From positions 1 through 48,527 of IMG/VR virus record IMGVR_UViG_3300009124_000031: a DNA stretch of 48,527 nucleotides; one strand, 5' to 3'. This document shows positions 15,857-22,909 of this stretch, piece by piece (position 1 is the stretch's first letter; every line of letters starts with the position of its first letter). The notes under the pieces are model-generated. The model was not told where the DNA came from and searched no databases. It saw only the letters and a program-made list of their open reading frames with translations. The position numbers were made by a program, and so were the translations under genes. The DNA comes from a virus.

Positions 15857-16372
15857 ATGGCTGCTGATTGGTATAATAAACAACCAAAGAACAGAAACTT
15901 TCTTTCACCTGCTGGGTTTAAGTTAAACCTAGAAAAGTTTGAAGGTACTGATTTCTTTTGCCAGAAAGTAAATCTTCCTGATATTTCTGTACCATTTACA
16001 GAGGTCCCCACAAGGTTTAGATCATTTCCAGTTATTGCTGGAGGTGGCGTAACCTTTGGGGATCTTTCTGTGTCATTTATTATTGACGAAGACCTTAAGA
16101 ACTACCATTCTATTCATGAATGGATTAGAACTAACGGTGCGTCAGAAGGACACATGACCACAGAAAAGATCGACTATACTAATGGACAACTTCATATCTT
16201 GACATCCAATTACAACAATCAATTTATTATTGATTTTCAAAATCTATTTCCAGTATCACTGACAGATATTTCTTTTGATGCTGGTATTACCGATTTAGAA
16301 TACTTCACTGCCCAGGTAGTATTTAAATTTACTGGGTACACTTTCAAGGACAAAGACTTTAATGATTTATGA
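15857..16372 (+). CDS. Tail-tube-fold protein, paralog of gp19
   Basis: A 171-residue protein whose motif order follows gp19 at 9272. The segment from CQKVNLPDI through EVPTRFRSFPVIAG to HEWIRTNGA parallels gp19's CKSAALPAS through VPFRGRTVKIAG to EQWMEAINGH. FQNLFPVSLTDISFDAG parallels gp19's WYAFPTNVSQIDLAYDS. It is therefore probably a tube-like virion protein; T4 gp54 (tube initiator) and gp3 (tail terminator) are candidate roles, and in other cyanophages a gene at this place may be labelled gp3. I cannot decide between them by eye. Late promoter upstream; its stop overlaps uvsY. Confidence 0.7.
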   Translation: MAADWYNKQPKNRNFLSPAGFKLNLEKFEGTDFFCQKVNLPDISVPFTEVPTRFRSFPVIAGGGVTFGDLSVSFIIDEDLKNYHSIHEWIRTNGASEGHMTTEKIDYTNGQLHILTSNYNNQFIIDFQNLFPVSLTDISFDAGITDLEYFTAQVVFKFTGYTFKDKDFNDL

Positions 16373-16842
16373 AATTTGATCAGATTTTGAAATTATTTGA
16401 AAAAATTAAAGAGGAATGGGCAGAAGATACAAAGGTTGATTTTCAATTCAAGAACAAAGAGTATACGGAAGATCTAGCGCGTCTCTCATTAGAGATACCT
16501 TTCCAACATAATAAATACTTAAACCACTACACAGATCTTAGTGCAGTAAAGACTTCTCTAGAATTTGAAATCCGCAAACTAGTCAGACAAAAAAGAGAAT
16601 ATTATAGTGGCGAAGCAGACGCCAAAATATATGCGGAGAAACCATTCGGTGCTTCTATTAAAACCGCCGAAAAAATGAAAACGTATTTAGAAGCAGACGA
16701 AGATATTATCAACATCGAAGCAAAGATAAAACTAATTGATCAGATCTTATATTTTCTTGATCAAGTTCTTAGGATGATATCACAGAGAAACTACCACGTT
16801 AAGAATGCTATTGAGTGGGAGAAATTTATTAATGGTGATTAA
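16369..16842 (+). CDS. uvsY: Recombination mediator UvsY
   Basis: A 157-residue helical protein that loads UvsX recombinase onto gp32-covered single strands. The match to T4 UvsY is visible in EFEIRKLVRQKREYYSGEAD (T4 has KARLDYYSGRGDG), AEKMKTYLEADEDIINIEAK (T4 SEMKTVLSADKDVLKV) and the C-terminal helix with ISQRNYHVKNAIEWEKF. It starts in an ATGA overlap and lies two bases before uvsW. Confidence 0.88.
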   Translation: MKFDQILKLFEKIKEEWAEDTKVDFQFKNKEYTEDLARLSLEIPFQHNKYLNHYTDLSAVKTSLEFEIRKLVRQKREYYSGEADAKIYAEKPFGASIKTAEKMKTYLEADEDIINIEAKIKLIDQILYFLDQVLRMISQRNYHVKNAIEWEKFINGD

Positions 16843-16844
16843 GA

Positions 16845-18308
16845 ATGACCTCCTCCCTTACTGTCAAAAAGAAGAATGAAGTCTATTTGACTATCCAGTC
16901 CGAACCTCATGTTCATCGTGAGCTTTCGGACTATTTTACTTTTGAGGTCCCAGAAGCAAAGTTCCTGAAAAGAAATCCTAGGTATAGATACTGGGATGGA
17001 ACCATTCGTCTGTACTCACCTGCAACTGGAGAAATTTACGGCGGACTTCTTCCTCATTTACAAGAGTGGGCGGATGAAAGAAAGTATCGTATTTGCTATG
17101 AGGAGAATGACTGGTATGGTTCTGTAGTAGAGCAGAACGAACTAGTGTCTCCTGGTGGTGTAAAAGTCTACATGGATAAGATCTGCAAGTACACGCCCAG
17201 AGACTATCAATACGCCACTGTATACAAAGCATTAAAATATAATAAAGGATTGTTTCTCTCACCTACAGGGTCGGGAAAATCTTTAATGATCTACAGCATT
17301 GTGAGATATTATGTTGCTACAGGTAAAAAGATTCTATTAGTAGTTCCTACTACTTCATTAGTAGAACAAATGATTAAAGATTTCAAAGACTATGGATGGA
17401 ATGCCGACGAGTTTTGTCACACCATTTATTCAGGCAAAGATAAGAATACTGATAAACCAGTTGTCATATCTACCTGGCAATCAATCTATAAATTTCCCAA
17501 AAGATACTTCGATGACATTGACTGTGTTATCGGTGATGAAGCACACCTATTTAAGTCGAAAAGTCTGACAGGTATTATGACTAAACTACATAATGCCAAG
17601 TATCGTTTTGGTTTTACTGGAACACTTGACGGAAGTAAGACGCATAAGTGGGTGTTGGAAGGATTGTTTGGTGCATGTGAAAAAGTAACCAAGACTGATG
17701 ATCTAATTAAACAAGGTTATCTTTCTAACTTCAGAATTAAAATTCTTTTGTGTCACCATGAGTACCGTCATTTTGAAGACTTCCATGAGGAGATGGAGTA
17801 CATTATAACACATCAGAAGAGAAATAATCTAATCAAAAACTTAGTATCTGATATTGAAGGTAATACACTTGTGCTGTTCAATTATGTGGAGAAGCATGGT
17901 GAACCTTTATATGAGTTGATAAATAATTCTGTCGGTGATACCCGCAAAGTATTTTTTGTACATGGTGCAACCGATGTGGATGATAGAGAAAAAGTTAGAG
18001 CAATTACTGAAAAAGAAAACAATGCTGTGATCATTGCTTCTTACGGAACATTCTCTACAGGCATTAACATTAAAAAGTTACACAACATTATTTTTGCTTC
18101 CCCTAGTAAATCAAGGGTACGTAATCTCCAAAGTATTGGACGTGTCCTCAGGAAAGGAGAAGGAAAAGATCTAGCAACACTGTATGACATTGCTGATAAC
18201 ATTTCAAATAAGTATAGACAAAACTATACCTACAATCATTTGCTAGAAAGAATTAAAATTTATAATGAAGAAAATTTCAGACATGAATTAATTTCAATCA
18301 GATTGTAA
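16845..18308 (+). CDS. uvsW: RNA-DNA and DNA-DNA helicase UvsW
   Basis: A 487-residue superfamily 2 helicase acting on branched DNA and origin R-loops. Residues 1-105 form the N-terminal DNA-binding region (PEAKFLKRNPRYRYWDGTIRLY). Motif I is PTGSGKSL (140-147), motif II DEAH (231-234), motif III GFTGTLDG, and motif VI QSIGRVLRKGEGK. T4 UvsW has 503 residues. In T4 the gene is late and ends origin-dependent replication; here it shares a unit with the late-promoted gene at 15857. Confidence 0.95.
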   Translation: MTSSLTVKKKNEVYLTIQSEPHVHRELSDYFTFEVPEAKFLKRNPRYRYWDGTIRLYSPATGEIYGGLLPHLQEWADERKYRICYEENDWYGSVVEQNELVSPGGVKVYMDKICKYTPRDYQYATVYKALKYNKGLFLSPTGSGKSLMIYSIVRYYVATGKKILLVVPTTSLVEQMIKDFKDYGWNADEFCHTIYSGKDKNTDKPVVISTWQSIYKFPKRYFDDIDCVIGDEAHLFKSKSLTGIMTKLHNAKYRFGFTGTLDGSKTHKWVLEGLFGACEKVTKTDDLIKQGYLSNFRIKILLCHHEYRHFEDFHEEMEYIITHQKRNNLIKNLVSDIEGNTLVLFNYVEKHGEPLYELINNSVGDTRKVFFVHGATDVDDREKVRAITEKENNAVIIASYGTFSTGINIKKLHNIIFASPSKSRVRNLQSIGRVLRKGEGKDLATLYDIADNISNKYRQNYTYNHLLERIKIYNEENFRHELISIRL

Positions 18309-18310
18309 AT

Positions 18311-18706
18311 ATGGAAGAAGAATTTTACTCTACAGTGAAACTATCTTCTGGAGAAGAATTAATATCTAAAATTTGTTTTCTACCAGAAGAAGATTCATTG
18401 CTACTAGACAAACCTTTGTTAGTAGAAAAAATTAAACACAAAAAGAATGGCATGGAGGTAGGTGGTTTTACTCTCCATGAATGGATTAAATCTAGTTATG
18501 ATACGATGTTCGTCATTAAGATGGAACAAGTAATCACTCTCACAGAACTAGACAAGAAAGTAAAAAGATTTTACTTAAAGTTTCTTGATGAAGATTACAA
18601 AGATAGCAATCAAATGAAACCCCAAAAGATGTCGAAGCGCATGGGGTATCTAGGATCAGTCAAAGAAACTAAGAACTTCTTAGAAAATATCTATAAAAGA
18701 AGCTAA
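18311..18706 (+). CDS. Sm-like (LSm fold) small protein
   Basis: A 131-residue protein two bases after uvsW. TVKLSSGEELISKICFL followed by a beta-rich stretch, then FTLHEWIKSSYDTMFVIKM and EQVITLTEL, resembles the Sm1 and Sm2 strands of LSm/Hfq-type proteins. The protein at 32499 has the same order, with a matching W-I...D-T...I...V-x-T signature. A basic helical tail follows. RNA binding is inferred from fold reading only; this is not a textbook Hfq. Confidence 0.5.
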   Translation: MEEEFYSTVKLSSGEELISKICFLPEEDSLLLDKPLLVEKIKHKKNGMEVGGFTLHEWIKSSYDTMFVIKMEQVITLTELDKKVKRFYLKFLDEDYKDSNQMKPQKMSKRMGYLGSVKETKNFLENIYKRS

Positions 18707-18760
18707 AAGCTACTATTTCTTTTGAACCCTTACAGAGTTATTGTACTGAGTTTCTGAGGT

Positions 18761-18778
18761 TCTGTCAAGCTTGACAGA
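18761..18778. promoter_or_regulatory. 18-bp perfect palindrome over the gp55 promoter -35 box (operator-like)
   Basis: TCTGTCAAGCTTGACAGA reads the same on both strands. Its right half contains the TTGACA -35 box of the promoter at 18771. There is no T run after it and no stable loop, so a terminator is unlikely. A dimeric repressor or activator site is the natural reading. Confidence 0.6.
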
Positions 18779-18799
18779 TCATTATTGTTGAGATATACT
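18771..18799 (+). promoter_or_regulatory. Consensus sigma-70-type promoter for gp55
   Basis: TTGACA (18771-18776), a 17-base spacer and TATACT (18794-18799). The -35 is perfect and the -10 has one mismatch. It is in the 118-base gap before gp55, so host RNA polymerase with its housekeeping sigma factor should read the gp55-gp47-gp46 unit early in infection. Confidence 0.85.
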
Positions 18800-18824
18800 G
18801 ATATGAGGTAAAACAAATGTATGA

Positions 18825-19319
18825 ATGTCAAAAGCAAAAAGCAAAGAGTATTACGTCAATAACAAAGAATTTCTAGAAGCAATCACTGTTTATCGAAAGA
18901 AGGTTATTGCGTCTAAAGAAAATGGAACAGCAAAACCGAGAGTTCCCAACTATATTGGTGAATGCTTTCTGAAGATTGCTACGCATCTATCATACAAACC
19001 AAATTTTGTCAACTACATGTTCCGTGAGGACATGATCTGTGATGGCATTGAGAACTGCCTACAGTATATTGACAACTTCGATCCAGAGAAGAGTTCCAAT
19101 CCTTTTGCATACTTCACTCAAATCATTTATTATGCTTTCCTGAGACGTATCCAGAAAGAGAAGAAGCAACTAGAGATTAAAGGTAAGATCCTAGAGAAGT
19201 CTGGTTACCAAGAGATCATGCACACTGATACATACGATGGTGACATGGCAGGAATGAATGCTTCGTATTCTGATATGGGTAGTATTAAAGAAAATATTGA
19301 AACAAGGATGAACCGATGA
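18825..19319 (+). CDS. gp55: Late-transcription sigma factor gp55
   Basis: A 164-residue sigma-70-related factor that directs host RNA polymerase to the TATAAATA-type late boxes. The core PRVPNYIGECFLKIATHLSYKPNF, then MICDGIENCLQYIDNFDPEKSSNPFAYFTQIIYYAFLR, is region 2-like (core binding and -10 recognition). T4 gp55 has 185 residues. ATG 18825 gives the family start MSKAKSKEYYVNNKEFL, but the GAGGT at 18805 is 16 bases away; ATGs at 18817 and 18821, in the other two frames, are closer. It begins the recombination unit with gp47 and gp46. Confidence 0.93.
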   Translation: MSKAKSKEYYVNNKEFLEAITVYRKKVIASKENGTAKPRVPNYIGECFLKIATHLSYKPNFVNYMFREDMICDGIENCLQYIDNFDPEKSSNPFAYFTQIIYYAFLRRIQKEKKQLEIKGKILEKSGYQEIMHTDTYDGDMAGMNASYSDMGSIKENIETRMNR

Positions 19320-19531
19320 AAAAACTAATTCGTAAAATGAAACAAAATGTTTCTGCTCAGCGAATGACATTTCTTTCTGTCGCTGCTGTGGTAGCATTGG
19401 GGAACACACTTACTGGATGGACATCAGTTTCATTTGTCCTTTGGATCCCTCCCATTGCACTTACTCTAGCAGCAATCACAGGAGTATGTCCCTTCCTTAT
19501 TGTGTGGCAAAAACTAGGATTTAAAGAATGA
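19316..19531 (+). CDS. Two-helix membrane protein, YgaP/DUF2892-like
   Basis: A 71-residue protein starting in an ATGA overlap with gp55. After a basic N-terminus come two helices (MTFLSVAAVVALGNTL and LWIPPIALTLAAITGVCPFL). The TGVCPF...LG ending is like the GxCP motif of the YgaP-type transmembrane domain (DUF2892), found alone or fused to rhodanese in bacteria. The role in a phage is unknown. Confidence 0.6.
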   Translation: MKKLIRKMKQNVSAQRMTFLSVAAVVALGNTLTGWTSVSFVLWIPPIALTLAAITGVCPFLIVWQKLGFKE

Positions 19532-19824
19532 CTGATACTGAAACCAAACAAAAAGCAAAACTCTCCAATTCTTTTGGAGGAACTGTTGAGAAAAACATTC
19601 CCGAAGATGTTGAGTGGATTGATGATACTTTCTACATCAAGAAAACTAGATTTGGTACGCACACCAGTATTCTGAGAGAACCTCTAGGACAACACTTCAT
19701 CACTGGTCTTGAATATGATACTGTACTACAAGTTACACGGTGGCATCTAAAAGCCTTACAAGATGGCAATCTTGACGAGTATACTCGTGTTATTAATGAC
19801 GGAGTTGTTGGGGGTAAACTATGA
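19528..19824 (+). CDS. Hypothetical protein between gp55 and gp47
   Basis: A 98-residue soluble protein. It starts in an ATGA overlap and its stop overlaps gp47. Segments such as WIDDTFYIKKTRFGTHTSILREPLG and VTRWHLKALQDGNLDEYTRV look well conserved in character, but I do not recognise a family. No Cys and no membrane helix. Confidence 0.6.
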   Translation: MTDTETKQKAKLSNSFGGTVEKNIPEDVEWIDDTFYIKKTRFGTHTSILREPLGQHFITGLEYDTVLQVTRWHLKALQDGNLDEYTRVINDGVVGGKL

Positions 19825-20861
19825 AGATTGCTTTAATCACAGACCAGCATCTTGATGGACGCAAAGGTAATCTTGCATTCTGGAATTATTTTCAGAAGTT
19901 CTATGACGAGATCTTTTTTCCCACTCTTGAGAAAGAAGGTATTACAACTGTCATCGATCTTGGTGATACGTTTGATAATCGAAAGTCAATGGACTTCAAT
20001 ACTTTCCACCGTGTCAGGGACAACTACTTTGAGCGTTTGAAAGATTACAAAGTTCACATGATCCTTGGCAATCACTGCACGTATTACAAGAACACTAATC
20101 GCGTCAATTCTCCAGAACTTCTGCTAGAGCAGTATGACAACATCACCATCTACTCCACCCCAAAACACGTCAAACTCGGAAGCAAAAAATTCCTCATGTT
20201 GCCTTGGATCAACAAGGAGAATCATGATGATGTCATGGAGCTACTTGAAACGAGTGAAGCAGAAATTTGCTGCGGTCATCTTGAACTCACGGGATTTGAG
20301 GTGACACCTGGCATGAAGATGGATCACGGTATGGATCCTAAACTATTCCATCGTTTCCAACGTGTGTGGTCTGGACATTACCATCACAAATCAAAGAAAG
20401 GTAATGTTCAGTATCTTGGCAACCCCTATCAGATGTACTGGAATGATTACAAAGACGTTCGCGGATTCCATATCTACGATACTGAAAGTGATAAGCTTAA
20501 GCATATCGCAAACCCGTTTGAAATCTTCGACAAGATCTTTTATGACGACACCAGTGTGGACTACAACAAACAAGATGTGTCTGGTTATAAGGACAAGTTT
20601 ATCAAAGTCGTCGTCAACGAAAAGCGAGACTACCAAATGTTTGAAACATTGGTTGATCGTCTTTACAACGTAGGCGTCCACGATGTCAAGATTGTAGAGA
20701 CACTTGTCGATGAAGACAGCAAAACCGACATTGAAATCTCCGCAAAAGATACATTGACATTGCTCAATGAGTATATTGATGAGGTAGAGATGTCCGTAGA
20801 CAAATCAGATCTGAAAAGTTTGATGAGAACTCTATATATTGAAAGTTGCGAAGTAGTATGA
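19821..20861 (+). CDS. gp47: Recombination endonuclease subunit gp47 (SbcD/Mre11-like)
   Basis: A 346-residue metallophosphoesterase nuclease subunit that, with gp46, resects DNA ends. Metal-site motifs in order: TDQHLD (D8, H10), DLGDTFDNR, LGNHCTYYKN, CGHLEL and WSGHYHHKSKK. These match the Mre11 motifs I to V. T4 gp47 has 339 residues. It shares the unit with gp46, one small gene apart. Confidence 0.95.
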   Translation: MKIALITDQHLDGRKGNLAFWNYFQKFYDEIFFPTLEKEGITTVIDLGDTFDNRKSMDFNTFHRVRDNYFERLKDYKVHMILGNHCTYYKNTNRVNSPELLLEQYDNITIYSTPKHVKLGSKKFLMLPWINKENHDDVMELLETSEAEICCGHLELTGFEVTPGMKMDHGMDPKLFHRFQRVWSGHYHHKSKKGNVQYLGNPYQMYWNDYKDVRGFHIYDTESDKLKHIANPFEIFDKIFYDDTSVDYNKQDVSGYKDKFIKVVVNEKRDYQMFETLVDRLYNVGVHDVKIVETLVDEDSKTDIEISAKDTLTLLNEYIDEVEMSVDKSDLKSLMRTLYIESCEVV

Positions 20862-20862
20862 C

Positions 20863-21126
20863 ATGTATATCCTCACTTTAGAAGAAATGTCAGATGGCGT
20901 GTTTTCCATCCTAAATGATGATGGAGAGCAGATTATTCCTATCTTTGAGAGTGAGGATGACATTTCTCGATATCACCTTTTACTACAAGAGGATACAGGT
21001 TACATCCCACTATCTGAGCATGAAGTTGAAGAAGAAGTTATAATCACTGCATGTGAAGTTAGAAACCAAAAATATGCTATAATATCTAAAGATGATTTCA
21101 TTGTTCCCCCTACAAGTTTGGCATGA
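20863..21126 (+). CDS. Small acidic protein, DUF3110-like
   Basis: An 87-residue acidic protein between gp47 and gp46. MYILTLEEMSDGVFSILNDD, then IIPIFESEDDISRYHLLLQ, resembles cyanobacterial and cyanophage DUF3110-type proteins, whose function is unknown. Its stop overlaps the gp46 ATG, so the two are probably coupled. The family assignment is tentative. Confidence 0.55.
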   Translation: MYILTLEEMSDGVFSILNDDGEQIIPIFESEDDISRYHLLLQEDTGYIPLSEHEVEEEVIITACEVRNQKYAIISKDDFIVPPTSLA

Positions 21127-22853
21127 TTATTTTTCAAAAAGTTCGCTGGAAGAATTTTCTCTCAACGGGCAATGTATTCACTGAACTTGATTTGCGTAAA
21201 AGCAAAACCAATCTAATCGTTGGAACTAACGGCGCAGGTAAGAGTACCATCTTAGATGCTCTTACTTTTTCTTTGTTTGGAAAACCGTTTCGTAAGATCA
21301 ACAAACCTATGCTAGTTAATAGCATTAATGAAAAGGATTGTGTGACTGAGATTGAGTTTTCCATTGGGAAGCAAGAGTATAAGGTTGTCCGTGGTATCAA
21401 ACCAAACAAGTTTGAGATCTATTGCAACGGTCAACTGTGGAACCAAGAAAGTTCTCTAGTAGAACAGCAGAAGAACTTTGAGCAGAACGTGCTCAAGATG
21501 AACTACAAATCCTTCACACAGATTGTAGTTCTTGGTTCTTCTACTTTTGTTCCTTTTATGCGTCTGCCACTCGCGCAGCGTCGTGAAATCATTGAGGATA
21601 TCCTTGACATTCAAGTGTTCTCGACGATGAATGTTCTCCTCAAAGATAAAGTTCGTGAGAACAATGAAGAGATTAAAACTCTTGATTACGAACTCCATCT
21701 TCTTGAGGAGAAGATTGATCTCCAGAAAAAATACATGATGGAACTGGAGAAGAAAAACAAAGAAGAGATTGCTCGTAAAGAAAGCAAAATCACCGAACTT
21801 CTTCAGGAAGAAAATAAACAACATCAATCTATCGAGAAGTTGTCTGCTGAGGTTCAGAAAAATTCTGAAGATATGCAGACATATCAAACTTCTAATGATA
21901 AATTGAAGAAGTTGTCAACGTTCTTGGTCAAGGTTCAAAGTAAACTTCAGACGTGTCAAAAAGAACATGAGTTCTTTGAACATAATCATGTGTGTCCTAC
22001 ATGCACACAAGATCTATCTGATGAATTCCGTGATGATAAATTGGTTACTGGAAAACAAAAGGTAGATGAAATGCTTGTAGGATACAATGATATCCTTGCT
22101 GCTATTGGAGATGAAGAAAAGAAGTTTGCAAAGTTTACTGAACTTTCAAACACTGTCATGTCTCTCAATAACTCTATCAGTCAAGCAAACTTTCAGATCA
22201 CCACTATCAAGAATACTATTTCTGAAGTGGAGGCAGAGATCAAAGAACTTGAAGGTAGTAATCCAGACAAGAAAGCAGAGTTTGTAAAACTGCAAGGACT
22301 AGTTACTACCAAGAAGGAGCATAACGCAGAGATTGCGAACTGTAAAAAAGATCGTGATGTTCTTACTACTGCTTCTCAACTCCTCAAGGACAACGGGATC
22401 AAGACCAGGATTATCAAGACTTACTTGCCTGCGATGAACCAGCTGATCAATCAGTATCTCCAGAGTATGGATTTTTATGTCAACTTTACTCTAGATGAGA
22501 ACTTTGAGGAGGTTATTAAATCTAGATACCGTGATGTGTTTTCCTATGATAGTTTCAGTGAAGGAGAGAAATCTCGTATTGACATCGCTTTGTTGCTTAC
22601 TTGGCGTAGTATTGCTAAACTTAAGAATAGCGTGGATACTAACCTCCTCATTCTAGACGAGATCTTTGATGGATCTCTTGATCAACAAGGCGGTATGGAC
22701 CTTAGTTGGATCCTACGAAACTTCGATGAGAACTCTAATGTATACGTCATCTCACACAAAGAACAAATGGATGGTAAATACGGCAGAACTATCAACGCAG
22801 TCAAAGAAAAAAATTATAGTTACCTCACTGAGACAGTTGAGGAACTGGACTAG
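21123..22853 (+). CDS. gp46: Recombination endonuclease subunit gp46 (SbcC/Rad50-like)
   Basis: A 576-residue SMC-type ATPase. Walker A is GTNGAGKST (34-42), and long coiled-coil arms flank a zinc hook CPTC (about residue 290, HVCPTCTQDL). The ABC signature FSEGEKSRIDIALLL and Walker B NLLILDEIFDGSLD lie near the C-terminus. It works with gp47 to make 3' tails for UvsX. T4 gp46 has 560 residues. The stop codon lies inside the terminator stem. Confidence 0.95.
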   Translation: MIIFQKVRWKNFLSTGNVFTELDLRKSKTNLIVGTNGAGKSTILDALTFSLFGKPFRKINKPMLVNSINEKDCVTEIEFSIGKQEYKVVRGIKPNKFEIYCNGQLWNQESSLVEQQKNFEQNVLKMNYKSFTQIVVLGSSTFVPFMRLPLAQRREIIEDILDIQVFSTMNVLLKDKVRENNEEIKTLDYELHLLEEKIDLQKKYMMELEKKNKEEIARKESKITELLQEENKQHQSIEKLSAEVQKNSEDMQTYQTSNDKLKKLSTFLVKVQSKLQTCQKEHEFFEHNHVCPTCTQDLSDEFRDDKLVTGKQKVDEMLVGYNDILAAIGDEEKKFAKFTELSNTVMSLNNSISQANFQITTIKNTISEVEAEIKELEGSNPDKKAEFVKLQGLVTTKKEHNAEIANCKKDRDVLTTASQLLKDNGIKTRIIKTYLPAMNQLINQYLQSMDFYVNFTLDENFEEVIKSRYRDVFSYDSFSEGEKSRIDIALLLTWRSIAKLKNSVDTNLLILDEIFDGSLDQQGGMDLSWILRNFDENSNVYVISHKEQMDGKYGRTINAVKEKNYSYLTETVEELD

Positions 22854-22878
22854 GGGGACCTTCGGGTCCTCTTTTTTT
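22853..22878 (+). terminator. Intrinsic terminator after gp46
   Basis: GGGGGACC TTCG GGTCCTCT forms an eight-pair stem with two G-T wobbles, then T7. It has the same TTCG core as the terminator after gp23. It begins on the last base of the gp46 stop codon. Confidence 0.88.
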
Positions 22879-22909
22879 GTATATACTAATGGCATCAACA
22901 GGAGACGCC

